Assembly: GCA_937957915.1 (NCBI GenBank)
Contig: CALGNZ010000147.1
Span: 1-61,042 of the forward strand
DNA length: 61,042 nt
Origin: an uncultured Granulosicoccaceae bacterium
GTDB lineage: Bacteria > Pseudomonadota > Gammaproteobacteria > Granulosicoccales > Granulosicoccaceae
Direction: 5' to 3'
The position numbers and the translations under genes are program-made. Numbering within the stretch: the first letter of the stretch is position 1; every line of letters begins with the position of its first letter. Below, one piece after another: positions 17,299-25,944 of the stretch. The notes under the pieces were generated by a model that was given only the letters and a program-made list of their open reading frames with translations, was not told the DNA's origin and made no database searches.

Positions 17299-18456
17299 TT
17301 AGTTGTCGAGTGCCAGTGTTACGCGTTCTGCGATCGCAAGAGAAGAGGTCAGGCCCGGAGATTCGATTCCGTAAAGATTAACCAAACCTGCAATACCATG
17401 GTCTGATGGTGTTGAAATTTGAAAGTCGACTTCCGCACTTTTGCCTGACTGAGGGTTTTCGTATATCGCCTTTGGTCTAATCCCTGAGTAGTCCGCCAGC
17501 AAGGCATCGTCGGGCAGCTCTGGCCAGTAAGTGCGAATGGCGCTGTAAAAACTTTTTGATCGGTTCGGATCAACGGCGTAATCAAACCCGGCACCATCTG
17601 ATTGTTGCGGGCTATCATCATCAAGCCACTCGACATCCGGCCCGAAGCGCGCTTGCGAACCATGATCCAGCGTTAAATGCACACCGAGTCCGCCGTCGAC
17701 CGGTGCGGGATAAATCAACATGGTGAATGGCGCTTTGCCCTGCAGTCGAAAGTAGTTACCTTTGGCAAAGCGGGCACGGGGAATGGTTTGCGTGCTCAAT
17801 CCGCTTGTGCTGCGTGCCATTGCCACCGCACTCAGCCCGCTGCTGTTTATTACTTCATTGCACTGAAGCATCATTGGGTCATCACCACCGACAGTGACAC
17901 GCAATTGCCGGTCGTTGGCGATGTCGATATGTTCAACCGGAGCACGACAAACAACGGCGCCGCCATAGTGCTCAATCTCCGCAACCAGACTGATCATAAG
18001 AGAGTGGCTGTCAATGATGCCGGTAGAGGGCGAGTGCAGCGCAGCTGTGCAATGCAGACCCGGCTGCATCGCTATCGCTGTGGCGGCATCAATTTTGTGC
18101 AGATCCTCAACGCCGTTTTGGCTGGCGCGCGCGGCGAGCAGATCGAGTTTCGCATTTTCATTTTCGCTGGTGGCAACAATGAGTTTGCCTATTTTGCTGG
18201 CATTGATCTGTCTTTCATCGGCATAGGCGTAGAGCAGGTCGCGACCACGCCTGCAGAGCTGCGCTTTCAGAGAGCCCGGGGTGTAGTAGATACCGGCATG
18301 AATCACTTCTGAATTACGTGAGCTTACGCCCTGACCGATGGCGCTCTCGCGTTCTAGCACGAATACTTCCCGGCCACTGCGAGCCAGTGCGGCGGCGCAG
18401 GCAAGGCCCACCACGCCGGCACCGATGACAAGGGTCTGTACGGTGGACTCAGTCAT
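17299..18456 (-). CDS. FAD-dependent oxidoreductase, L-2-hydroxyglutarate dehydrogenase-like
   Basis: A 385-residue flavoprotein of the DAO family. The N-terminal FAD-binding motif is VIGAGVVGLACAAALARSG (residues 10-28), followed by FVLERE. The stretch SSRNSEVIHAGIYYTPGSLK is highly characteristic of the LhgO/L-2-hydroxyglutarate dehydrogenase group, as are GVHLTLDHGSQARFGPDVEW and DYSGIRPKAIY near the C-terminus. Family members oxidise L-2-hydroxyglutarate and pass electrons to quinones; the exact substrate here is inferred. It starts 48 bases after the GATase stop, so the two are probably one transcript. Confidence 0.8.
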   Translation of the reverse strand: MTESTVQTLVIGAGVVGLACAAALARSGREVFVLERESAIGQGVSSRNSEVIHAGIYYTPGSLKAQLCRRGRDLLYAYADERQINASKIGKLIVATSENENAKLDLLAARASQNGVEDLHKIDAATAIAMQPGLHCTAALHSPSTGIIDSHSLMISLVAEIEHYGGAVVCRAPVEHIDIANDRQLRVTVGGDDPMMLQCNEVINSSGLSAVAMARSTSGLSTQTIPRARFAKGNYFRLQGKAPFTMLIYPAPVDGGLGVHLTLDHGSQARFGPDVEWLDDDSPQQSDGAGFDYAVDPNRSKSFYSAIRTYWPELPDDALLADYSGIRPKAIYENPQSGKSAEVDFQISTPSDHGIAGLVNLYGIESPGLTSSLAIAERVTLALDN

Positions 18457-18504
18457 GTGGCAATGTGCCTGTGGTAATACGCATACATTCGGTGTTGTCC
18501 TCGT

Positions 18505-19218
18505 TCAAAATGCAGCACGGATAAAATTTCGGTAGAGAATTTCAGAGTTCCGCATAAACGAGGGTAGCTGCTCAGTGGCATCTGCGAGCATTGTTGGGAG
18601 CGCGGCTTCACCCAGCGTGTTGATCAGCGCCTGCCGGTAAGCGGGCACTTGCGACCAGGTGCTAACCGTATCAGGCTCGACTTCCACGTGATACTGCATT
18701 GACCACGCATTGCTGCCAACACGCATAGCCTGATTGGCGCAAACGTTTGACTCGGCAAGGATAGTGGTATTTGACGGGCACTCTGTTACCTGCACGGAAT
18801 GCCATTGCAATGCGCGCTGGGTTGCGGGCATATCTGCGAAGATCGGGTCGTTGATACCAGCGTCTGTCAATTGCACATCGAGCACACCAATTTCCGGTGG
18901 ATCCAGCCGATCGCAGGTTCCGCCGAGGGCGTCTGCTAACAGCTGATGGCCGAGGCAAAGCCCCAGGTACGGGCGTTTTAACTCTGCGACCCAGTGTCGT
19001 ATGGCTTCCTTTTCGTCGATCAGCCAGGGATGCTCGTCGGTGTCCCAGACGTCCATCGGGCCACCCATCACCCACAGTGCATCAAACGGTTCGAGCGGCG
19101 GAATTTTTTCGCCCTCGTCCAGTTCAATGGCCTGCCAGTCGATGCCCTCGCGCTCCAGATAAACGCGCAGCTGTCCGGGGTGCTCGCAGGCGATATGTTG
19201 AAAAACAAGAAGTTTCAT
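18505..19218 (-). CDS. Class I glutamine amidotransferase-like protein
   Basis: A stand-alone GATase domain of 237 residues, similar to the GMP synthase amidotransferase half. The nucleophile elbow is YLGLCLGHQLLADALGG with Cys88. The oxyanion region is WVMGGPMDVWDTDEHPWL, and the catalytic His and Glu are in MQYHVEVEPDT. Members act on small molecules, e.g. gamma-glutamyl compounds, but without a synthase partner the substrate cannot be told. It is first in a pair with the FAD oxidoreductase. Confidence 0.82.
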   Translation of the reverse strand: MKLLVFQHIACEHPGQLRVYLEREGIDWQAIELDEGEKIPPLEPFDALWVMGGPMDVWDTDEHPWLIDEKEAIRHWVAELKRPYLGLCLGHQLLADALGGTCDRLDPPEIGVLDVQLTDAGINDPIFADMPATQRALQWHSVQVTECPSNTTILAESNVCANQAMRVGSNAWSMQYHVEVEPDTVSTWSQVPAYRQALINTLGEAALPTMLADATEQLPSFMRNSEILYRNFIRAAF

Positions 19219-19656
19219 CAGGTAGAGCTCGTAAGGTTAATCGAATTCAGTAGATCCGGTAATGCGAGGCGACCCGGTTCTGGCACATCGTGTGTTACGA
19301 TCCAACGCGTTCGAACGCAGTGAAATTACCATGTTTCGCTGTGTGTGGCTGCGTTGTTATCGTCATAACTGCTGACAGATTGCCGTCATATTCGCTGACA
19401 GATAGTCGCCAAAATCGCTGCCGGACAAGTTGCCAAAATAGTTGTTAGAGTTGCTGTGGCTGCGGCGTTGATTGTTCAAAGAGACGTCAAATCAGTCGCT
19501 CGAAATCGCAGTCGCCAAATAGTCGACGAGAACATAGTAGCCGAGCAGCACCTGACAAGTGAATGCTCTTTGTTTGCTCGCACCTGTCCGCAGCCAGTAG
19601 TCGCTGGGCGGTCGAGCTACCTTGCACATTAAACCGGATAACCCGCAACACAACGC
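19219..19656. other. Divergent intergenic region with a 12 bp palindrome
   Basis: No gene is seen between the GATase (minus) and lolC (plus). GCGTTCGAACGC (19307-19318) is a perfect 12-base palindrome that could be an operator. An imperfect direct repeat containing GCTGACAGAT occurs near 19371 and 19391. The promoters of both neighbours should lie here but I cannot place them with confidence. Confidence 0.4.
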
Positions 19657-20904
19657 ATGCTGCAACCATACGAATTATTTGTCGGGCTTCGGTATACCAG
19701 GGCGAAGCGTCGCAACCATTTTATATCGTTCATCTCGCTAATTTCCATTTTGGGCATTGCGCTGGGGGTAACCGCGCTGATCACCGTGATGGCGGTAATG
19801 AACGGTTTCGAAAAAGAGTTGCGTGAACGCATCCTGGGCGCCGCATCGCACGCCACGATTACCCTGTACGAAGAACCGATGCTGGAATGGCAGCAGCTGG
19901 CGACGGCGGCCACCGAGCACCCGCAGGTCGAGGGCGCCGCACCTTATGTCGAAGGGCAGGTAATGGTGGTGAAAGGCAAGCAAGTCACCGGTATCGTGGT
20001 GCGCGGCATACTGCCGGACAAAGAACCGCAGGTGTCTGATATTGGCGAAAAAATGGTGGTCGGTACCTTGCCTGATCTTCAGCCGGGTTCGTTCGATATT
20101 ATTTTGGGCAGTTCACTGGCGCAGTATCTGGGTGCGATAGTAGGCGACAAGATCACTGTAATTACGCCGGAGGCGAGCGTGACGCCGGTGGGGGTATTAC
20201 CGCGTATGAAACGCTTTAATGTTATTGGTATCTTTGAGATCGGCATGTTTGAGTACGATCGAAACTTCGCCCTGATGCACGCAGACGATGCCTCCGTGTT
20301 GTTACGACTCAATAAAGGTTACACGGGTGTGCGCCTGCGACTCGACGACATGTTTGCTGCTCGTCGAGTCGCCTATGATCTTGCAGAGTCGGTCGGAGAA
20401 GACTACTGGGTTAGCGACTGGACGCAGCGCCACGCGAATTTTTTTCGAGCGGTAAAAACGGAAAAAACCGTGATGTTTGTGATTCTTGCGCTGATCGTGG
20501 CAGTTGCCGCATTTAATATTGTGAGTACGCTGGTGATGGTGGTAACAGACAAGCAGTCGGCAATTGCGATTATGCGAACGATGGGGTCGTCACCAGCTTC
20601 AATTATGCTGGTATTTTTGATTCAGGGTGCGTTGATTGGAATAATCGGCACGGTGCTGGGTGTGATTGGCGGTGTGCTGTTAGCGTTGAACGTAGAGACG
20701 CTGGTGCCTGCTATTGAGCGGCTTTTCCAGACCCAGTTTATTGACCCCAGCGTATACTACATCAGCGTGCTGCCATCGGAACTCGACTACAACGATGTAT
20801 GGCGCGTTGCGCTGCTGTCGCTGGTACTTACCCTGCTGGCCACGCTGTACCCGGCATGGCGAGCGGCGCGCACAGAACCTGCAGAGGCACTTGCATATGA
20901 GTAA
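19657..20904 (+). CDS. lolC: Lipoprotein-releasing ABC transporter permease (LolC/LolE family)
   Basis: A 415-residue inner-membrane permease for lipoprotein release toward the outer membrane. The N-terminal YTRAKRRNHFISFISLISIL and GVTALITVMAVMNGFEKELR are diagnostic for LolC/E. A large periplasmic domain follows (residues ~50-260), then three membrane segments with the FtsX-like stretch AIMRTMGSSPASIMLVFLIQ. It ends with YPAWRAARTEPAEALAYE. The stop codon overlaps the lolD start by eight bases. Only one permease gene is present here, so this may be a LolF-like protein that works as a homodimer, unless a lolE lies elsewhere. Confidence 0.92.
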   Translation: MLQPYELFVGLRYTRAKRRNHFISFISLISILGIALGVTALITVMAVMNGFEKELRERILGAASHATITLYEEPMLEWQQLATAATEHPQVEGAAPYVEGQVMVVKGKQVTGIVVRGILPDKEPQVSDIGEKMVVGTLPDLQPGSFDIILGSSLAQYLGAIVGDKITVITPEASVTPVGVLPRMKRFNVIGIFEIGMFEYDRNFALMHADDASVLLRLNKGYTGVRLRLDDMFAARRVAYDLAESVGEDYWVSDWTQRHANFFRAVKTEKTVMFVILALIVAVAAFNIVSTLVMVVTDKQSAIAIMRTMGSSPASIMLVFLIQGALIGIIGTVLGVIGGVLLALNVETLVPAIERLFQTQFIDPSVYYISVLPSELDYNDVWRVALLSLVLTLLATLYPAWRAARTEPAEALAYE

Positions 20905-21589
20905 CTCTGAAATGCTTGCGCTGCAGGCCATCAATATTGAAAAAGTGTATCGACAGGGTCATCAGCGCGTTGAGGTATTGCACAACCTCGAACTCAGTGT
21001 CGCTCAGGGAGAGCAGCTGGCTATCATCGGATCATCGGGTTGTGGCAAAAGCACGCTGTTGCATCTGTTAGCGGGCCTCGATACTCCTGATAAAGGCCAT
21101 ATCGAACTTGGCGGACAAAATATTTTCGCACTGGGCGCTGCAGCCAGAGGCAAGTTGCGCAATGCGAAACTGGGGTTCGTCTATCAGTTTCATCACTTGT
21201 TGCCAGAATTTTCGGCAGTTGAAAATGTGGCCATGCCGTTGCTGATCGGTCGTCAGGATACAGCCAAGGCCAGGAAAGCGGCTGAGGATTTGCTGACGCG
21301 AGTCGGTCTCGGTGATCGTTTGACACACAAGCCCTCAGAGCTGTCTGGTGGCGAAAGGCAGCGAGCAGCGATTGCAAGGGCATTGATTAACGATCCCATG
21401 CTGGTGTTGGCAGATGAGCCGACCGGCAATCTGGATGAAGCAACCGCTGAAACGGTGTACGAGTTAATGCTCGACCTGAATAGAGAGCGAGGAACAGCCT
21501 TCATGATTGTGACGCACGATACCCGCCTGGCGGCACGTATGCAGTCTGTGTATCGTCTCAGTGGCGGTCAGTTGCACCGCGAGCAGTAA
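20897..21589 (+). CDS. lolD: Lipoprotein-releasing ABC transporter ATPase
   Basis: A 230-residue ABC ATPase. Walker A is IIGSSGCGKSTLL, the Q-loop is GFVYQFHHLLPEFSAVENV, the signature LSGGERQRAAIARAL, and Walker B MLVLADEPTGNLD; YQFHHLLPEF and the GNLD ending are typical of LolD. The start is the ATG at 20897, which overlaps the permease stop; the open frame upstream of it only shadows lolC. Translational coupling with the permease is expected. Confidence 0.95.
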   Translation: MSNSEMLALQAINIEKVYRQGHQRVEVLHNLELSVAQGEQLAIIGSSGCGKSTLLHLLAGLDTPDKGHIELGGQNIFALGAAARGKLRNAKLGFVYQFHHLLPEFSAVENVAMPLLIGRQDTAKARKAAEDLLTRVGLGDRLTHKPSELSGGERQRAAIARALINDPMLVLADEPTGNLDEATAETVYELMLDLNRERGTAFMIVTHDTRLAARMQSVYRLSGGQLHREQ

Positions 21590-21648
21590 CACAGATCCTG
21601 CCAGGCATACGCCAGCGTTAGCTGGCTTCTGTGTGTGTTTCAACGCGG

Positions 21649-21773
21649 CATGTTCGCGCAACGGGGTAGTGCTCCCACAAGCATTCGCAAGCCACGTAAC
21701 GCACGGCAGAATAGCTATAGCCCCGGGCCATTGTGGGAGCAGATCACCGATCCGCGAACTGTTTGTATGGCTG
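21649..21773. repeat. REPIN-like element, copy 1
   Basis: Two REP-like ends in inverted orientation enclose a spacer of about 50 bases. The right end reads TTGTGGGAGCAGATC then ACCGATCCGCGAACTG; the left end, read on the minus strand, is TTGTGGGAGCACTACC then CCGTTGCGCGAACATG. The GTGGGAG...CGCGAA pattern and the small dyad inside it are like the REP sequences of Pseudomonas and relatives. A single strand would fold into a long hairpin. Lies between lolD and comEC. Confidence 0.7.
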
Positions 21774-21808
21774 TCGCAGTTAGTGCAAATCGCATCGTAC
21801 CAAAGCAG

Positions 21809-21930
21809 CATGTTCGCGCAACGGAGTTGTTCTCCCACAAGTATTCGCAAGCTGCGGAACGCACGGAAGAATAGCTATAGCCCCGGACCATTGTGGGAGC
21901 AGATCTCCGATCCGCGAACTGTCTATGGCT
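21809..21930. repeat. REPIN-like element, copy 2
   Basis: A second copy, 160 bases after the first, with the same order: inverted REP-like end, spacer containing AGAATAGCTATAGCCCCGG, and direct REP-like end. Differences between copies are scattered single bases, so the two are diverged duplicates. No REP-associated transposase is in the window. Confidence 0.7.
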
Positions 21931-22035
21931 GCGCATGCGGTACCGCGAGGTGCTGTGCACGACGCGGGTGGTCTGAGCAATGCAGGAATGCTATTGTGTC
22001 GGTAGTAGTAAAGCAGTAAGCAGGTTTGTAGTGTC

Positions 22036-24576
22036 GTGGTGATTAGTGCCCTTGCCTTTGTCTCAGGCATTTCTATTTTGTTTCAGCTATCAGTGCTACC
22101 GGCAGCCAGCTATCTTTGGCTTCTATTATTAGCGTTGATAGTAGCGTTTGCGCTGCTGGTGCTTGTCAAACGCCGTTCTATGCAGCCGGCTACTGGCTAC
22201 TTCGCATCTATCTCTCCGGTTTGTCGTCAGTTCGTCTCTTCGCCCGCCGGCATTGCAATCACTTTCTTATTGGCGGGTTTTGTCTACGCCTGGTTATATA
22301 CGCACATGCTAGTGCGTCAGCGGTTACCGGATAATTTGTTTAATCGTGATGTGCTGATTCAGGGGGAGGTCGTTGCCGCACCCGAGCACGATGGCAGACG
22401 CATGCGGTTCCTGTTCCGAGTATCACAGGTCGAAGCGCCGGAAATCGACGCGCAGTCCAAATCACAACTCGAATCGCCGCGTCGAGCTCAACTCGAAACC
22501 CGGGATAGCCCTGCAGAATTGTCTGCAACGAACAACGCAGTAGCCGGATTGCAGTCACTGGTTAGGCTCAATTGGTATGGCGATGACAGTCCGTCGCTGC
22601 GTGATGGTGATCGACTACAACTGGTGGTCAAGCTAAGGAAACCATCGGGCTTTCTAAATCCGGGCGGTTTTGACTATGAAAAATGGCTGTTCCAGCATCG
22701 TATCGTGGCGACAGGCTATGTGCGTGATTCAGACAAGGCCCTTGCATCATGGCAACACAATCATGCGCTGCAACGGGGGGCTGGTAGTTTCTCCTTTGCG
22801 TCAGCGCGAGCCTGGCTGACCGAACGTGTGCGCATGGCAGCGGCTGAGCACAGCCAGCGCGGGGTGATGCTGGCGCTGGCTGTCGGTGATCGCTCCGACA
22901 TAGACGCAGATCAATGGCAACGGTTTATCACGACCGGTACCAATCATCTGCTGGCAATTTCCGGACTGCATATCACGCTGGTGGCAACCGCTGCCGGGCT
23001 GTTGTTCAGGTTGCTCTGGTTGCAGTCGAAGTTATTGCACCGGATACCTCGACAAACGCTGGTGATCTGTGCTGCATCGGCGGCGGCATTTATCTACGCT
23101 GCGATGGCCGGGTTCGCTATACCTACCCAGCGTGCGCTAATCATGTTCATGGTACTCGCCGTTTTTGTGCTGACTCAAAGGCACCACAAGCGATTGACCG
23201 CTTTGTCTGTCGCACTAATACTGGTGACAATTTGGAACCCGCTATCTGTGTTGTCAGCAGGTTTCTGGATGTCTTTTTGCGCGGTAGCAATACTGTATTT
23301 GATTTATTCATCGGCTCCGCGAGAGGGGTTTAAACCAAAATTGCTGGCGCTGCTACGCGGGCATCTGTTGATAACCCTTGGTCTGTACCCGGCAACGGTA
23401 CTGCTGTTTCAGCAGGCGTCTTTGGTTTCGCCGATTGCCAACTTTATTAGTGTGCCGCTGATTGGTCTGGTGGTAACGCCCGCGGTATTCATTTGCACAC
23501 TGGTGGCAACCGTCAGTGTCAGGTTCGCCGCGATTCTGCTGGCTCCGGTTGACTGGCTTTTAAATGTGATGTCAGCGTATCTGGGGGTAATAGCGACGCT
23601 GCCGCTTGCCATCGTGAGTACCGGAAAGGTGACACTACCGGTTTTGTTGATGGTTATCATCGGCGTGCTACTGGCGATAATGCCCGGCAAGGCAGAGATA
23701 CGCTGGTTACTGTTGCCGCTGATCATGCCACTGGTTTTTGCCAGATCTGGCAGTCCGGATGCGGGCAGCTATCGAGTGACCTTTCTTGATGTCGGCCAGG
23801 GCAGTGCGGTGGTTGTGCGCACTGCAACGAGAGTGCTCGTGTACGATACCGGCGCGCAGTTTTCAACATCGTTCAATGCGGCGGACGCCGTGATCATTCC
23901 GTATCTGCGCTCGCAGCGCATCGATAAGCTGGACGCAGTGGTTGTGTCTCACAGCGACAATGATCACAGCGGGGGTGTCGACGAGCTAATAGCGGAGATT
24001 GCGGTGGATCAGCTGTGGCATTCACAGCCGCTTGCAACTTTTATCAACCCGGCTCCCGCTGTCGACAGCCACTGGTGTGAGTCAGGTGTGGCGTGGCACT
24101 GGGATAACGTCCATTTTGAGTTTTTGCATCCACCGGCAAATTTCAACGGCAGTGACAACAATCTGTCGTGTGTGCTCAGAATAACAGCTGCTTCAGGTGA
24201 GCGTACTGTACTCACCGGAGACATCGAGCAGGAAGCAGAACAGATGCTGCTGTCATCTATAGGGCAGGTGGAACTATTAATGGCCCCACACCATGGCAGT
24301 CTGACTTCATCGAGTGCTGATTTTCTGCACGTAACGCGGCCAAAGTACGTCGTGTACACGGTTGGCTACAACAATCGTTTTGGATTTCCCAGGCCCGAAG
24401 TCGCACAGCGATATCAGGCCACAGGTGCATTACAAATCAGTACGGCTGCAAGCGGAGCTACGACGTTTGCAGTCGGCAATGGCGCTATTGAAATGCGTCG
24501 TTATCGCGTTGATCGGCAGAAAATCTGGCACCGTGAAGCGGATGATGTTTTTGCAATGACTGCTACACTTCCATAA
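22036..24576 (+). CDS. comEC: ComEC/Rec2 DNA-uptake channel protein
   Basis: An 846-residue inner-membrane protein that passes single-stranded DNA into the cytoplasm in natural transformation. N-terminal membrane helices and an OB-fold-like region lead to the Competence domain (GDRSDIDADQWQRFITTGTN, HLLAISGLHITL), more helices, then a C-terminal metallo-beta-lactamase-like domain with VTFLDVGQGSAVVV, VVSHSDNDHSGGVDEL and LMAPHHGSLTSSS. Length is near the family's norm. The start is taken at the GTG 22036 (GTGGTGATT), where the hydrophobic N-terminus begins; a nearby alternative is possible. It leads the conserved comEC-exbB-exbD-msbA-lpxK-kdsB order. Confidence 0.93.
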   Translation: MVISALAFVSGISILFQLSVLPAASYLWLLLLALIVAFALLVLVKRRSMQPATGYFASISPVCRQFVSSPAGIAITFLLAGFVYAWLYTHMLVRQRLPDNLFNRDVLIQGEVVAAPEHDGRRMRFLFRVSQVEAPEIDAQSKSQLESPRRAQLETRDSPAELSATNNAVAGLQSLVRLNWYGDDSPSLRDGDRLQLVVKLRKPSGFLNPGGFDYEKWLFQHRIVATGYVRDSDKALASWQHNHALQRGAGSFSFASARAWLTERVRMAAAEHSQRGVMLALAVGDRSDIDADQWQRFITTGTNHLLAISGLHITLVATAAGLLFRLLWLQSKLLHRIPRQTLVICAASAAAFIYAAMAGFAIPTQRALIMFMVLAVFVLTQRHHKRLTALSVALILVTIWNPLSVLSAGFWMSFCAVAILYLIYSSAPREGFKPKLLALLRGHLLITLGLYPATVLLFQQASLVSPIANFISVPLIGLVVTPAVFICTLVATVSVRFAAILLAPVDWLLNVMSAYLGVIATLPLAIVSTGKVTLPVLLMVIIGVLLAIMPGKAEIRWLLLPLIMPLVFARSGSPDAGSYRVTFLDVGQGSAVVVRTATRVLVYDTGAQFSTSFNAADAVIIPYLRSQRIDKLDAVVVSHSDNDHSGGVDELIAEIAVDQLWHSQPLATFINPAPAVDSHWCESGVAWHWDNVHFEFLHPPANFNGSDNNLSCVLRITAASGERTVLTGDIEQEAEQMLLSSIGQVELLMAPHHGSLTSSSADFLHVTRPKYVVYTVGYNNRFGFPRPEVAQRYQATGALQISTAASGATTFAVGNGAIEMRRYRVDRQKIWHREADDVFAMTATLP

Positions 24577-24672
24577 GGGATCGAAATTGATAGTCGGTGC
24601 GGCGAATGGTTCACGCCGAAGACCATTTGCCTGCCGGAGCGGGCGCTAAAAACATACTAGGGTAATACTTAA

Positions 24673-25293
24673 GTGCTTGAAATTGTAACTGCTGGTGGCT
24701 GGTTGATGTTGCCTATCCTGACCTGCTCAGTTGTCGCCATGGCAATTGTCGCCGAGCGGCTGTGGAGTTTAAGAACAGATAAGGTGGTGCCGACGACACT
24801 GGTTAATCAGGCCAGGCGACTTCTGGCGCAAGACAGAATTTCTGACGATAAGCTTGGAGAGCTGAAGCGGCATTCACCGCTGGGCCGGGTGCTTGCGGCA
24901 GGCATTGCTCATCGAAACCAGTCACGAGAATCAATGAAAAATGCCGTTGAGGAAGTGGGCTCGCATGTGGCTCATGAGCTGCAGCGATTTTTAAATGCGC
25001 TGGGGACAATCGCCACAGTGACGCCACTGCTGGGGTTACTCGGTACGGTGATCGGTATGATTCAGGTATTCACACGCATCACCAGCGCCGGTGTAGGTAA
25101 CCCGACCGAGCTTGCAGGGGGTATCTCACAAGCGCTCATTACCACAGCTGCGGGGCTGGGTGTGGCGATCCCTGCATTAATGATGTATCGCTACTTCAAA
25201 GGCCGGGTTGAAGGCCTGATCGTTGGTATGGAGCACGAATCACTGAAACTGATTGATTCGATCAAGCCGGCATCCGATGCGCGAGCAGGATAG
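24673..25293 (+). CDS. exbB: ExbB/TolQ-family proton-channel protein
   Basis: A 206-residue inner-membrane protein with three hydrophobic segments. The family core is VTPLLGLLGTVIGMIQVF near residue 116-133 and GGISQALITTAAGLGVAIPALMMY near residue 150. With the ExbD protein it uses the proton gradient to drive a TonB- or Tol-like machine; linkage to comEC and msbA is seen widely in gammaproteobacteria. The start is a GTG at 24673 with AGGG upstream. Two bases separate it from exbD. Confidence 0.9.
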   Translation: MLEIVTAGGWLMLPILTCSVVAMAIVAERLWSLRTDKVVPTTLVNQARRLLAQDRISDDKLGELKRHSPLGRVLAAGIAHRNQSRESMKNAVEEVGSHVAHELQRFLNALGTIATVTPLLGLLGTVIGMIQVFTRITSAGVGNPTELAGGISQALITTAAGLGVAIPALMMYRYFKGRVEGLIVGMEHESLKLIDSIKPASDARAG

Positions 25294-25295
25294 CG

Positions 25296-25709
25296 ATGAG
25301 ATTTAACGCACCAGCGATCGAAGAGCTCGATCTCAACATGACACCGCTTATCGATGTGGTGTTTTTGTTGTTGATCTTTTTTATGGTGTCGACAACGTTT
25401 CAAAAAGAGACCGAGCTTAAAATTCAGTTGCCGCAGGCGTCTGAGCAAGCACCCACGGAAGACACGCACAGTATTGAGGTGGTGATCAATGCGCGCGGCG
25501 GGTATTTTGTCAATGGCCGTGAATTGGGCGACAGTAAAATTGTCACTGTACGTAACGCCATCAACAAGCTCGCCCGAGGTAAAAAGGATACACCGCTAGT
25601 GATCCGGGCTGATGCCATGGCGCCGCACCAGTCTGTCATTACGGCAATGGATGCCGCCGGTCAACTGGGTATGGTAAAATTCTCGCTCGCCGCAGCTCAA
25701 AGTCAGTAA
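25296..25709 (+). CDS. exbD: ExbD/TolR-family biopolymer transport protein
   Basis: A 137-residue protein with a short cytoplasmic start, one membrane helix and a periplasmic domain. LNMTPLIDVVFLLLIFFMV near residues 14-32 holds the conserved Asp that carries protons. The tail LVIRADAMAPHQSVITAMDAAGQLG is standard ExbD. It directly follows exbB and is surely co-translated with it. Confidence 0.93.
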   Translation: MRFNAPAIEELDLNMTPLIDVVFLLLIFFMVSTTFQKETELKIQLPQASEQAPTEDTHSIEVVINARGGYFVNGRELGDSKIVTVRNAINKLARGKKDTPLVIRADAMAPHQSVITAMDAAGQLGMVKFSLAAAQSQ

Positions 25710-25712
25710 GCG

Positions 25713-25754
25713 TTGATATTGCTGTAGTTGATCCTGCTGTTTGATCTTGCTGTA
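25713..25754 (+). repeat. Three degenerate 14-15 bp direct repeats
   Basis: TTGATATTGCTGTA, TTGATCCTGCTGT and TTGATCTTGCTGTA follow one another between exbD and msbA. They differ by one or two bases each. Role unknown; they may be a slippage-derived repeat or clustered binding sites. Confidence 0.5.
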
Positions 25755-25944
25755 TTGGCTGCGTTGCGTCGTTCTGCATTACAGGGTTAACCAGGCTTAG
25801 AGAGTCTGGCTCTGTTAACTGAAACTGTTCGGCAGGGCAGCTGGTTACAGTGAGTACCACGGCACTCGCTGCATACGTTACATAGATCCGGGTTAATACG
25901 GTCTGCAACGTTTGTCCGGCTGCTGCCGGCTAGCTGGAATAACC

